Assembly: GCF_036345155.1 (NCBI RefSeq)
Contig: NZ_CP107772.1
Location: 4,216,001 to 4,280,000 of the forward strand
DNA: 64,000 bases
Reading direction: 5' to 3'
DNA from: Streptomyces sp. NBC_00582
GTDB lineage: Bacteria > Actinomycetota > Actinomycetes > Streptomycetales > Streptomycetaceae
Part shown: positions 1 to 7,795 of the stretch, piece after piece
Numbering within the stretch: the stretch's first letter is position 1
Layout: each line of letters starts with the position of its first letter
Made by a program: the position numbers and the translations under genes
Notes under the pieces: model-generated
Databases searched by the model: none
What the model was told of the DNA's origin: nothing
What the model saw: the letters and a program-made list of their open reading frames with translations, nothing else

Positions 1-797
1 GAGGTCCAGCCGCGGGTGGTGTCGCCGGCGGCGTACACGGCCAGGGTGTACGCCAGCATCCCGAGGCAGACGCCGAAGGCGAGGACGCCGAGCCAGACGG
101 CCAGCCGCAGCGGGGCGACGGAGAAGCCGATGACGCTGTCCACCGCGAGCAGGACCATCTTGCGCAGGGGGTACTTGGTGCGGCCCGCGACACGGGGGTC
201 CCGGCGGTAGGTGACCTCGCCGCTGGGGAAGCCGAACCACGGCATGAGCAGCCGGTACACCTGCGGCTGGTCGGGCAGCGCCTTCAGCGCGTCGAGGGCC
301 TCGCGCGACAGCAGCCGGAAGTCGCCCGCCTGGGCCGAGACATGGTTGCCGACCATCCGGCGCATGAGCCAGTAGTAGGCGCCCGCGCTACGGCGTTTGA
401 AGCCGGTGTCGCTGGAGCGGTTGCCGCGCACGCCGTAGACGATGTCGAGGTGGCGGGCGCGGGCCAGGGCGAGCATCTCCGGGATCTTCTCCGGGGGATC
501 CTGGAGGTCGGCGTCGAGGCTCGCGGTGTAGCGGCCGCGGGAGTGGTGCAGTCCGGCGGTCAGCGCCGCCTGATGTCCGCTGTTGCGGCGCAGGCGCACC
601 ACCCGCAGCTGGGGCCAGCCGGTCCGCAGCCGGGTGAGTTGACCGGACGTCCCGTCCGTGGAACCGTCGTCGACGGCGACGACCTCGTACGTCTCGCCCG
701 TCGCGTCGAGCACCGGCCGCAGCCGCTCCGCCAGGGCGGGAAGCGCCTCTTCCTCGTTGAACATCGGAATGACGACCGACAGCTCGACAGATGACAT
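1..797 (-). CDS. Glycosyltransferase family 2, GtrB/dolichol-phosphate mannosyltransferase-like (3' end outside window)
   Basis: Translates from ATG at 797 as MSSVELSVVIPMFNEEE, the usual start of a GT-A fold family 2 enzyme. About residues 90-100 carry the DADLQDPP nucleotide-sugar/metal motif. Hydrophobic helices begin near the cut edge, as in GtrB/DPM1 proteins that move a sugar onto polyprenyl phosphate at the cytoplasmic membrane. The reading frame is open to base 1, so the C-terminus lies outside. It is transcribed divergently from a GtrA-family gene only 61 bp away, the common pairing for lipid-linked sugar transfer and flipping. The actual sugar and acceptor cannot be told from sequence. 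Confidence 0.9.
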   Translation of the reverse strand, partial: MSSVELSVVIPMFNEEEALPALAERLRPVLDATGETYEVVAVDDGSTDGTSGQLTRLRTGWPQLRVVRLRRNSGHQAALTAGLHHSRGRYTASLDADLQDPPEKIPEMLALARARHLDIVYGVRGNRSSDTGFKRRSAGAYYWLMRRMVGNHVSAQAGDFRLLSREALDALKALPDQPQVYRLLMPWFGFPSGEVTYRRDPRVAGRTKYPLRKMVLLAVDSVIGFSVAPLRLAVWLGVLAFGVCLGMLAYTLAVYAAGDTTRGWT

Positions 798-858
798 ACG
801 GACACCGGCCTTCTGCTCACTTACGGTAGTATTTGCTTACTTACCGTACAATGCTGGA
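798..858. promoter_or_regulatory. Divergent gtr promoter region with inverted repeat TACGGTA-N13-TACCGTA
   Basis: The 61-bp gap between the two gtr genes is markedly A/T-rich and holds TACGGTA (822-828) and its reverse complement TACCGTA (842-848). TAGTAT (827-832) could serve as a -10 box for the rightward gene. The arms fit a dimeric repressor site covering both start regions. This is inference from symmetry and position only. Confidence 0.5.
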
Positions 859-1287
859 ATGGCTCAGCGCGTAGAGACACACGCCCCCCGCACCGCGGGG
901 GTCGCCCGGCAGCTTCCCGTGTTCGCGGTCATCGGGGTGCTGTCCACACTCGCCCACCTCGGCCTGTTCACCGCGCTTCGGCCGGTGCTCGACGCGCAGC
1001 TCGCCAACCTGGTCGCGCTCTTCACCACCGCCGTGGCGAACACCGCCGCCAACCGCCGGTTCACCTTCGGGGTGCGCGGCACGGAGGGTGTCGCCCGGCA
1101 GCAGCTCCAGGGGCTGGTGGCCTTCCTCGCCGGGCTCGCGCTCAGCAGCGGCGCCCTCGCCCTGGTGCACCGGATGGTGTCGGACGCGCCGCGCGTGGAG
1201 ATCGCCGCGCTGGTCGTGGCCAACGGGACCGCGACGATACTGCGGTTCACACTGCTGCGGTGGTGGGTGTTCGCGAAGGCGGCGTGA
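859..1287 (+). CDS. GtrA family membrane protein
   Basis: 142 residues starting MAQRVETHAPRT. Four predicted membrane helices (about 22-42, 50-68, 86-106, 115-135) and the conserved ANTAANRRFTFG stretch after helix 2 identify the GtrA/DPMS family, proposed to flip or assist flipping of polyprenyl-linked sugars. No strong Shine-Dalgarno precedes the ATG; an overlapping ATG at 851 is in another frame and gives no family similarity. It is paired divergently with the family 2 glycosyltransferase. Function beyond family membership is inferred from that pairing. Confidence 0.88.
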   Translation: MAQRVETHAPRTAGVARQLPVFAVIGVLSTLAHLGLFTALRPVLDAQLANLVALFTTAVANTAANRRFTFGVRGTEGVARQQLQGLVAFLAGLALSSGALALVHRMVSDAPRVEIAALVVANGTATILRFTLLRWWVFAKAA

Positions 1288-1468
1288 ACGGGCGAAGGCC
1301 TGCCGCCACCTCCCCGTCGGGGCGGACGGGTGGTGACGACAGGCCCAGGGTTCCCCACGCCGTTGTGCGGAACCTCGCCGGTCTGTGGTGCTGTTCACCG
1401 CGGCCGGCCGTGACGATATTGCTGGTCAGGGCTCGATCGGTAGCCGGCCGCGGCGTGTGTGGAGGGCG

Positions 1469-3292
1469 TCAGCCCAGGCGCCGCACCAGTGCGCGGTACT
1501 CGTCCCACAGCTCCTTCGGGGTGTGCTCGCCGAAGGTGTTGAGGTGCTCGGGGACCAGGGCGGCCTCCTCGCGCCAGACCTCCTTGTCGACCGTGAGGAG
1601 GAAGTCGAGGTCGGCGTCGGACAGTTCCAGGCCCTTGGTGTCCAGGGCGTCCCGGGTCGGCAGGACGCCGATCGGGGTCTCCACGCCCTCGGCCTTGCCG
1701 TCGAGCCGCTCGACGATCCACTTCAGGACGCGGCTGTTCTCACCGAAGCCGGGCCAGACGAAAGCGCCCTCGTCGTTCTTGCGGAACCAGTTGACGTAGT
1801 AGATCTTCGGGAGTTTCGCCTGGTCCTTGCCCTTGGCGACATCGACCCAGTGGCCCATGTAGTCGCCCATGTTGTAGCCGCAGAACGGCAGCATGGCGAA
1901 CGGGTCGCGGCGCAGCTCGCCGACCTTGCCCTCGGCGGCGGCGGTCTTCTCGGAGGCGACGTTCGCGCCGAGGAAGACACCGTGGTTCCAGTCGAAGGAC
2001 TCCGTCACCAGCGGGACCGCGCTCGCGCGCCGCCCGCCGAAGAGGATCGCCGAGATCGGCACACCCTTGGGGTCCTCCCACTCGGGCGCGATGATCGGGC
2101 ACTGCGAGGCCGGGACGGTGAAGCGGGCGTTGGGGTGGGCGGCCGGGACGTCCGCGGACGGCGTCCAGTCGTTGCCCTTCCAGTCGGTGAGGTGGGCCGG
2201 GGTCTCCTCCGTCATGCCCTCCCACCAGATGTCGTTGTCGTCGGTGAGGGCGACGTTGGTGAAGACGGAGTTGCCCCACAGGGTCTTCATCGCGTTGGCG
2301 TTGGTGTGCTCGCCGGTGCCGGGCGCGACGCCGAAGAAGCCGGCCTCGGGGTTGATGGCGTACAGCCGGCCGTCCTCACCGAAGCGCATCCAGGCGATGT
2401 CGTCACCGATCGTCTCGACGGTCCAGCCGGAGATGGTGGGCTCCAGCATGGCGAGGTTGGTCTTGCCGCAGGCGGAGGGGAACGCGGCGGCGACGTACTT
2501 CGACTCGCCCTGCGGCGGGGTCAGCTTGAGGATCAGCATGTGCTCGGCCAGCCAGCCCTCGTCACGGGCCATGACGGAGGCGATCCGCAGGGCGTAGCAC
2601 TTCTTGCCGAGCAGGGCGTTGCCGCCGTAGCCGGAGCCGTAGGACCAGATCTCGCGGCTCTCGGGGAAGTGCGAGATGTACTTGGTCGAGTTGCACGGCC
2701 ACGGAACGTCCGCCTGGCCCTCCTCCAGCGGCGCGCCGAGGGTGTGCACGGCCTTGACGAAGAAGCCGTCGGCGCCGAGCTCGTCCAGGACGGGCTGCCC
2801 CATGCGGGTCATGGTGCGCATGGACACCGCGACGTAGGCGGAGTCGGTGATCTCGACGCCGATCGCGGAGAGGTCCGAGCCGAGCGGGCCCATGCAGAAC
2901 GGGACGACGTACATCGTCCGGCCGCGCATCGAGCCGCGGAAGACGCCCTTCTCCCCGGAGAAGATCTCCCGCATCTCGGCGGGCGCCTTCCAGTGGTTCG
3001 TCGGGCCGGCGTCCTCCTCCTTCTCGGAGCAGATGAACGTCCGGTCCTCGACCCGCGCGACATCGGTCGGGTCGGAAGCGGCGTAGTAGGAGTTGGGGCG
3101 CTTGATCGGGTCGAGCCGTTTGAAGGTGCCCTTCTCGACGAGCTCCCCGCACAGGCGCTCGTACTCGGCCTCGGATCCGTCGCACCAGACCACGCTGTCC
3201 GGCTGTGTCAGTTCGGCGATCTCGTTCACCCACGAGATCAGTTCCTGGTGGTTGGTCGGGATGACGGTGGGAGCCGCGATGTCGCGCGCCAC
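1469..3292 (-). CDS. pckG: Phosphoenolpyruvate carboxykinase (GTP)
   Basis: 607 residues, the normal length for the GTP-dependent enzyme, which converts oxaloacetate plus GTP to PEP, CO2 and GDP at the entry to gluconeogenesis. The kinase-1a/P-loop motif FPSACGKTN is at residues 271-279, and the surrounding blocks ([15 protein letters not shown] near 218-232, [10 protein letters not shown] after the P-loop) are typical of PEPCK-GTP. The start is a GTG at 3292 preceded by AGGAG with six bases spacing. It stands alone, convergent with gtrA and divergent from the hemolysin III-type gene. It is a core metabolic gene with no visible damage. Confidence 0.98.
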   Translation of the reverse strand: MARDIAAPTVIPTNHQELISWVNEIAELTQPDSVVWCDGSEAEYERLCGELVEKGTFKRLDPIKRPNSYYAASDPTDVARVEDRTFICSEKEEDAGPTNHWKAPAEMREIFSGEKGVFRGSMRGRTMYVVPFCMGPLGSDLSAIGVEITDSAYVAVSMRTMTRMGQPVLDELGADGFFVKAVHTLGAPLEEGQADVPWPCNSTKYISHFPESREIWSYGSGYGGNALLGKKCYALRIASVMARDEGWLAEHMLILKLTPPQGESKYVAAAFPSACGKTNLAMLEPTISGWTVETIGDDIAWMRFGEDGRLYAINPEAGFFGVAPGTGEHTNANAMKTLWGNSVFTNVALTDDNDIWWEGMTEETPAHLTDWKGNDWTPSADVPAAHPNARFTVPASQCPIIAPEWEDPKGVPISAILFGGRRASAVPLVTESFDWNHGVFLGANVASEKTAAAEGKVGELRRDPFAMLPFCGYNMGDYMGHWVDVAKGKDQAKLPKIYYVNWFRKNDEGAFVWPGFGENSRVLKWIVERLDGKAEGVETPIGVLPTRDALDTKGLELSDADLDFLLTVDKEVWREEAALVPEHLNTFGEHTPKELWDEYRALVRRLG

Positions 3293-3594
3293 GATCGCTC
3301 CTAGGTGAGGGGTTTTTTGTTGGAGGCCCCGTGGGGGCTGCGGCCCGGATGCTTGGCGACTGGATCTTCAGCGCTCATCCGGTGCCGACCGCACTCATCT
3401 GATCATCCGACGCTTGCGCCCATCTGTCCAGAAGGCGTCACAGGTGAGCGGAGTGAGCATCGCCACGCATAACCGCGCTTCTTTGCGTCCACTTGACGTT
3501 CAGCAGAAGATTCTTTGGAATGAACCCGCGCGATCCCGCGGGACGCCACCGTGAGATGATGGCCACTCTTCGCCCCTGAACCCGCAGGACTGAT
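3293..3594. promoter_or_regulatory. Intergenic leader upstream of pckG
   Basis: About 300 bp between the pckG start and the operator of the next gene, with no coding potential that looks genuine. It must hold the pckG promoter. Visible features are a T-run beside the start and a G/C-rich inverted patch around 3323-3345. No convincing -35/-10 pair could be chosen by eye. Confidence 0.4.
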
Positions 3595-3614
3595 CCGTAA
3601 CTTACGGTTCCGTA
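3595..3614. promoter_or_regulatory. Operator-like palindrome CCGTAACTTACGG with third half-site
   Basis: CCGTAA-C-TTACGG (3595-3607) is a perfect inverted repeat, and the right arm also pairs with CCGTA at 3610-3614 (TACGG-TT-CCGTA). The element ends seven bases before the ATG at 3621, so a bound repressor would block expression of the hemolysin III-type gene. Similar TACGGTA/TACCGTA arms lie in the gtr divergent promoter. TetR-type sites look like this, but the regulator is unknown. Confidence 0.55.
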
Positions 3615-3620
3615 GGTACG

Positions 3621-4343
3621 ATGCGGCCCATGACTGCGCCTGTCCCCGACGCGCCCACGGACACGCCGGCCGACGGCCGCGGTCCGCTCGCGCTCTCCCT
3701 GCCGGACGAGATCAAGCCCAAGCTGCGCGGCTGGCTGCATCTCGGCATGTTCCCGGCCGCCCTCATCGCCGGCCTGGTGCTCACCGCCCTCGCGGACTCC
3801 GCCCGGGGCCGGATCGCCTGTGGCATCTACGCGCTCACCGCCTGCCTGCTGTTCGGCGTGAGCGCGCTCTACCACCGGGGCAACTGGAACGCGCGCATGG
3901 ACGGCATCCTGCGCCGCCTCGACCACGCCAACATCTTCCTGATCATCGCGGGCACCTACACCCCGCTGACCCTGCTGCTCCTGCCGGGGGGCAAGGGCCA
4001 GTGGCTGCTGTGGGGCATCTGGGGCGCGGCGCTCGCGGGCATCGCCTTCCGGGTCTTCTGGGTCGGCGCCCCGCGCTGGCTGTACACCCCCTGCTACATC
4101 GCGATGGGCTGGGCGGCCGTCTTCTTCCTGCCGGATTTCATGCGCACGGGCGGGATCGCGGTCCTGGTGCTGGTCGTCGTCGGCGGGCTCCTCTACAGCG
4201 CCGGCGGCGTGATCTACGGCATCAAGCGCCCCAACCCCTCACCTCGGTGGTTCGGCTTCCACGAGGTCTTCCACTTGCTCACGCTCGCCGCGTTCGTCGT
4301 CCACTACGTCGGGATCTCGCTGGTGGCGTACCAGCACGCGTAG
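3621..4343 (+). CDS. TrhA/hemolysin III family seven-helix membrane protein
   Basis: 240 residues with seven predicted membrane helices. PAQR/hemolysin III signatures are clear: SALYHRG at the end of the first helical pair, then RRLDHANIFLIIAGTYTP, and HEVFHLLTLAAFVVHY near the C-terminus. The His/Asp residues probably bind a metal in the membrane. Family members are linked to membrane homeostasis and sometimes called haemolysins, but the reaction is unsettled. ATG 3621 is used; ATG 3630 is an equally placed alternative. An operator-like palindrome overlaps the start and a strong terminator follows. Confidence 0.9.
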   Translation: MRPMTAPVPDAPTDTPADGRGPLALSLPDEIKPKLRGWLHLGMFPAALIAGLVLTALADSARGRIACGIYALTACLLFGVSALYHRGNWNARMDGILRRLDHANIFLIIAGTYTPLTLLLLPGGKGQWLLWGIWGAALAGIAFRVFWVGAPRWLYTPCYIAMGWAAVFFLPDFMRTGGIAVLVLVVVGGLLYSAGGVIYGIKRPNPSPRWFGFHEVFHLLTLAAFVVHYVGISLVAYQHA

Positions 4344-4364
4344 CGTCACTTTTCCGCCATCCCA

Positions 4365-4395
4365 GGGCCACGGCTTCTCCGCCGTGGCCCTTTTT
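4365..4395 (+). terminator. Rho-independent terminator after the hemolysin III-type gene
   Basis: Perfect 10-bp stem, GGGCCACGGC at 4365-4374 and GCCGTGGCCC at 4381-4390, with a six-base loop and TTTTT at 4391-4395. Confidence 0.93.
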
Positions 4396-4410
4396 CGTAC
4401 CCCATGGCAA

Positions 4411-4447
4411 TTGACACCAACTATGTTTTGAGAGTTACTTTCATTTC
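4411..4447 (+). promoter_or_regulatory. Probable leaderless promoter of the efflux pump/TetR unit
   Basis: A consensus -35 TTGACA (4411-4416) is followed about 18 bases later by TTACTT (4435-4440). The ATG at 4448 lies where transcription should begin, and there is no Shine-Dalgarno, so the message may be leaderless. The spacer contains AACT-N10-AGTT (4419-4436), a possible TetR-type operator for the regulator encoded downstream. Confidence 0.55.
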
Positions 4448-6007
4448 ATGGTTACTGTCACGAACGCTTCCGAGGTGGGACGCGATCCCCGCCGCTGGTG
4501 GGCCCTCGGGGCCCTGGTCGCGAGCATGCTCACGCTCGGCTTCGACATGACGATCCTCAACGTGGCGCTCCCCACGATGGCCCGGGACCTCGGCGCCACC
4601 ACCGGCGAACAGCAGTGGATGGCCGACGCCTACGTCGTCGTCTTCGCCGCGCTGATGCTCCCCGCAGGCCTCCTCGGCGACCGGTTCGGACGGCGCCGGA
4701 TGCTCATCACCGGACTGGCCGTCTTCCTCGCCGGCTCACTGGTGGGCGCTCTGGCCGGGGGCGTCGAGGCGGTCGTCGCCGCCCGCGCGGTGATGGGCGT
4801 CGGGGCCGCGCTGGTCACCCCCCTCGCGCTGTCCGTCCTGCCCTCGCTGTTCGCCCCCGAGGAGCGCACCAAGGCCGTCGGCATCGTCTCCGCCGGCTCG
4901 ACCCTCGGTCTGCCGCTCGGCCCGATCATCGGCGGCTGGCTGCTCAACCACTTCTGGTGGGGCTCCGTCTTCCTCATCAACCTCCCGATGGCCGCCCTCG
5001 GCATCGCCGCCTGCGTCCTGCTGCTGCCGGAGACCCGCGACCCCGCCTCCCCCACGGTCGACACCGTCTCCACCGCGCTCACCGCCACCGGGCTCGGCAC
5101 GCTGATCTACGCGATCATCGAGGCGCCCACCCGAGGCTGGGGCGACCCCCTGGTCGTCGCCATGTTCGCGGTGGCCGCCGTACTGATCACCGCGCTGGTC
5201 CTGCGCGAGCGCAAGGCGTCGCGGCCCATGCTCGACATGGGGCTGCTCGCCCACCGGGGCTTCCTGTTCAACACCCTCGCGGCCACCTTGGTGATGTTCG
5301 TCCTGTCCGGCCTGATGTTCGTCCTGCCGCCCTATCTCCAGGCCGTCCTCGGCCACGACGCCCTCGGCACCGGGGTGCGGCTGCTGCCGATGATGGGCGG
5401 GCTGATGGTCGCCGCGCGGGCCGCGCAGCCGGTCGTCGCCCGCTTCGGCGCCCGGGCCGTGGTGAGCGCGGGCCTGGTGGTGCTGGCCTTCGCCGCGCTC
5501 CTGGGCAGTCGTACGACCGTCGACTCCGGCTACGGCTTCACCGCGCTGTGGCTGTCCGTCGCCGGAGCCGGCTTCGGGTTCTCGATCGTGCCCGCGATGT
5601 CCGGCGCCCTCGGCACCCTGCCCTCCGACCGCGCCGGCAGCGGCTCGGGACTGCTGATGACCCTGCGCCAGGTCGGCGGCGCCATCGGTATCGCCCTGCT
5701 CGGCAGCCTGCTCGCGGGCGCCTTCCGCGACCGCCTCGACGTCACCGGCCTGCCCGCCTCGGCCGCCGACACCGCCGGGGACTCGGTCGTCGCCGCACAC
5801 GTGATCGCCGAGAAGACGGGCTCCGCGCACCTGGCGGCCTCCGCGGACGCCGCCTATGTGCACGGCATGACCCTGGCCCTGCTGGTGTGCGGGATCGCCG
5901 CCCTGGTCTCCGCGCTGCTCGCGGCGGCCTTCCTGCCGGGGACGGCCGCGGCCCGCAGCGCCGGGAGCGCGCGGCCCGCGGTGGCCCCGCACGAGGCGGA
6001 TGCCTGA
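4448..6007 (+). CDS. MFS transporter, DHA2 (EmrB/QacA) drug:H+ antiporter
   Basis: 519 residues with about 14 hydrophobic helices, the length and topology of DHA2 exporters. Motif A appears as GLLGDRFGRRRM (about 75-86) between helices 2 and 3, and the antiporter motif region as AGSTLGLPLGPIIGGWLL. The N-terminal block with FDMTILNVALPTM is typical of EmrB/QacA proteins. It would expel toxic compounds using the proton gradient. A TetR regulator starts two bases after its stop, so the pair is one transcription unit controlled from the leaderless-looking promoter upstream. Substrate unknown. Confidence 0.94.
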   Translation: MVTVTNASEVGRDPRRWWALGALVASMLTLGFDMTILNVALPTMARDLGATTGEQQWMADAYVVVFAALMLPAGLLGDRFGRRRMLITGLAVFLAGSLVGALAGGVEAVVAARAVMGVGAALVTPLALSVLPSLFAPEERTKAVGIVSAGSTLGLPLGPIIGGWLLNHFWWGSVFLINLPMAALGIAACVLLLPETRDPASPTVDTVSTALTATGLGTLIYAIIEAPTRGWGDPLVVAMFAVAAVLITALVLRERKASRPMLDMGLLAHRGFLFNTLAATLVMFVLSGLMFVLPPYLQAVLGHDALGTGVRLLPMMGGLMVAARAAQPVVARFGARAVVSAGLVVLAFAALLGSRTTVDSGYGFTALWLSVAGAGFGFSIVPAMSGALGTLPSDRAGSGSGLLMTLRQVGGAIGIALLGSLLAGAFRDRLDVTGLPASAADTAGDSVVAAHVIAEKTGSAHLAASADAAYVHGMTLALLVCGIAALVSALLAAAFLPGTAAARSAGSARPAVAPHEADA

Positions 6008-6009
6008 GA

Positions 6010-6648
6010 ATGAAGCCCATGACGGCCGCCCGCACCACCTCCCCCGCCGACCGCCCCCCACTGGGTCTGCGCGAGCGCAAGAAGATCAAGACGCGCGAGG
6101 CGATCCGCACCGCGACGTACGCGCTGATCAAGGAGCAGGGGTACGACGCCACGACGATCGACCAGATCGCCGAGCGCGCCGAGGTGTCGCCGTCGACCGT
6201 CTTCCGCTACTTCCCGACCAAGGAGGACATCGTCCTCACGGACGAGTACGACCCGATCCTCTTGGAGGAACTGCGGGCCCGCCCGGCGGACGAGCCGTGG
6301 GCGCAGACCGTCCGGTACGTGATGCAGGAGGCCGTGCGCACCGGCATCGAGGAGGACCCCGAGGTGGCGCGCATCCGCACCCACCTGCTGGTCCAGGTTC
6401 CCGCGGTGCGCTCGCGGATGATGGAGAGCATGTCGGTCACGGGCCGGATGTTCGCCACCGCGGTGGCCGAGCGCACCGGCCTCCCCCCCGACAGCCTGGA
6501 AGTGCGCGTGTACACGATGTCGCTCATCGGCGGACTGATGGAGACCTCCATGTACTGGGCCGAGCAGGGCCACCAGGGAGACTTCCCCGCCCTCCTCGAC
6601 CGCGCCCTGGACGTCCTCCAGAACGGCCTGCCCGTCGAAAACCGCTGA
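6010..6648 (+). CDS. TetR family transcriptional regulator of the adjacent MFS pump
   Basis: 212 residues. The N-terminal helix-turn-helix domain (about 22-68) has the TetR pattern: TREAIRTATYALI, then GYDATTIDQIAERAEVSPSTVFRYFPTKEDIV. The C-terminal half is helical, as in ligand-binding dimerisation domains. It starts two bases after the MFS stop, and a second in-frame ATG lies nine bases on. The usual role is repression of the pump until a drug binds, with autoregulation from the same promoter. The effector is unknown. Confidence 0.93.
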   Translation: MKPMTAARTTSPADRPPLGLRERKKIKTREAIRTATYALIKEQGYDATTIDQIAERAEVSPSTVFRYFPTKEDIVLTDEYDPILLEELRARPADEPWAQTVRYVMQEAVRTGIEEDPEVARIRTHLLVQVPAVRSRMMESMSVTGRMFATAVAERTGLPPDSLEVRVYTMSLIGGLMETSMYWAEQGHQGDFPALLDRALDVLQNGLPVENR

Positions 6649-6681
6649 GGCGGAGCCCCTCCCGCATGCCATCCTGACCAG

Positions 6682-7407
6682 GTGAACCCACCCGAGATCC
6701 ACGTCGAAGTGGCCCCCGAGCTGGCCCTGTTCGTCCCGCACGCCCGCCGGACCGGCACCCACCCGCTCGCCGTCGACGGCGTCTCCACCCTCGGCCATGT
6801 CGTCGAGTCCCTCGGCGTCCCGCTGACGGAGGTCGGCACCCTCGTCGTCGACGGCCGCGAGGTGCCGGTCTCCCACGTCCCGGCGCACGGCGAGCGGGTG
6901 ACGGTCCGCCCCGTCGCCCGCCCCCAGCAGGTCCCCGGCGCCCCCCTGCGCTTCCTCCTCGACGTCCACCTCGGCACGCTGGCCCGCCGGATGCGGCTGC
7001 TCGGCGTGGACACCGCCTACGAGTCCACCGACATCGGCGACCCGGCCCTCGCCACCCGCTCGGCCGCCGAACAACGGGTCATGCTCAGCCGCGACCGGGG
7101 CCTGCTGCGCCGCCGTGAGCTCTGGGCGGGCGCCTACATCTACAGCACCAGCCCGGACGACCAACTCCGTGACGTCCTCGACCGCTTCCGCCCCGACCTC
7201 GCCCCCTGGACCCGCTGCACCGCCTGCAACGGCCTGCTCCGCGAGGCCACCAAGGACGAGGTCGCCGACCAGCTCGCACACGGCACCCACCGCTCCTACG
7301 ACGTCTTCGCCCAGTGCGCCTCCTGCGGCCGCGCCTACTGGAAGGGCGCGCACCACGAACAGCTCGAGGCCATCGTGGAGCGCGCCCTGGCGGAGTTCAC
7401 GCGCTAG
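6682..7407 (+). CDS. Mut7-C RNase-like protein with N-terminal ubiquitin-like domain
   Basis: 241 residues from GTG at 6682. Residues 1-85 match the Mut7-C ubiquitin/MoaD-like domain (HPLAVDGVSTLGHVVESLGVP, VDGREVPVSH). Residues 90-240 match the Mut7-C PIN-fold domain: FLLDVHLGTLARRMRLLGVDT, SRDRGLLRRREL, then a zinc ribbon CTAC...CASC and GRAYWKGAHHE. The family is thought to act on RNA, by analogy with the nuclease Mut-7; no substrate is established in bacteria. It follows the TetR gene by 33 bp but need not be co-regulated with it. Confidence 0.85.
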   Translation: MNPPEIHVEVAPELALFVPHARRTGTHPLAVDGVSTLGHVVESLGVPLTEVGTLVVDGREVPVSHVPAHGERVTVRPVARPQQVPGAPLRFLLDVHLGTLARRMRLLGVDTAYESTDIGDPALATRSAAEQRVMLSRDRGLLRRRELWAGAYIYSTSPDDQLRDVLDRFRPDLAPWTRCTACNGLLREATKDEVADQLAHGTHRSYDVFAQCASCGRAYWKGAHHEQLEAIVERALAEFTR

Positions 7408-7503
7408 CGGGCCGCTTCAGCCGCGCCGGACGACCGCTTCTGTCGCGCCGGCCGACCGCTTCGGCCCCGCCGACGGGCATCTTCGGTCGCCCAAGGCGCT
7501 GCG

Positions 7504-7795
7504 AAGGCGTCCGGGTTCGGATCTCAGGACGCCCCACCTGAGTCCACGGCCGGCCGGCCGACCCGCGGGGCCCCTTCAGCCGCCCAAAGCGAGACGAAGG
7601 CGTCCGGGTTCGGATCTCGGGACGCCCCACCTGAGTCCACGGCCGGCCGGCCGACCCGCGGGGCCCCTTCAGCCGCCCAAAGCGAGACGAAGGCGTCCGG
7701 GTTCGGATCTCGGGACGCCCCACCGGAGTCCACCGGCCGGCCGGCCGACCCGCGAGGCCCCTTCAGCCGCCCAAAGCGAGACGAAGGCGTTCCGG
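7504..7795. repeat. About three tandem copies of a 92-93-bp unit overlapping the 3' end of the DUF255 gene
   Basis: The string CGTCCGGGTTCGGATCTC recurs at 7508, 7601 and 7693, with a variant at 7788 that is already inside the coding sequence. Each unit contains a copy of the last ~25 bases of the DUF255 gene plus its TGA, then about 65 bases including a GGCCGGCCGGCCG run. Copies 1-3 are nearly identical. The tract fills the gap between the Mut7-C gene and the DUF255 stop; no gene is seen there. Confidence 0.93.

Noticed and set aside
1469..3304. 639-codon plus-strand frame opposite pckG
   Set aside because: Antisense shadow; pckG on the other strand has a full set of family motifs.
4498..6648. 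716-codon open frame overlapping the MFS and TetR genes
   Set aside because: Its first two-thirds is a shadow of the MFS gene in another frame (Arg/Pro/Gly-rich). Only the C-terminal part, from 6010, has TetR motifs and a proper start.
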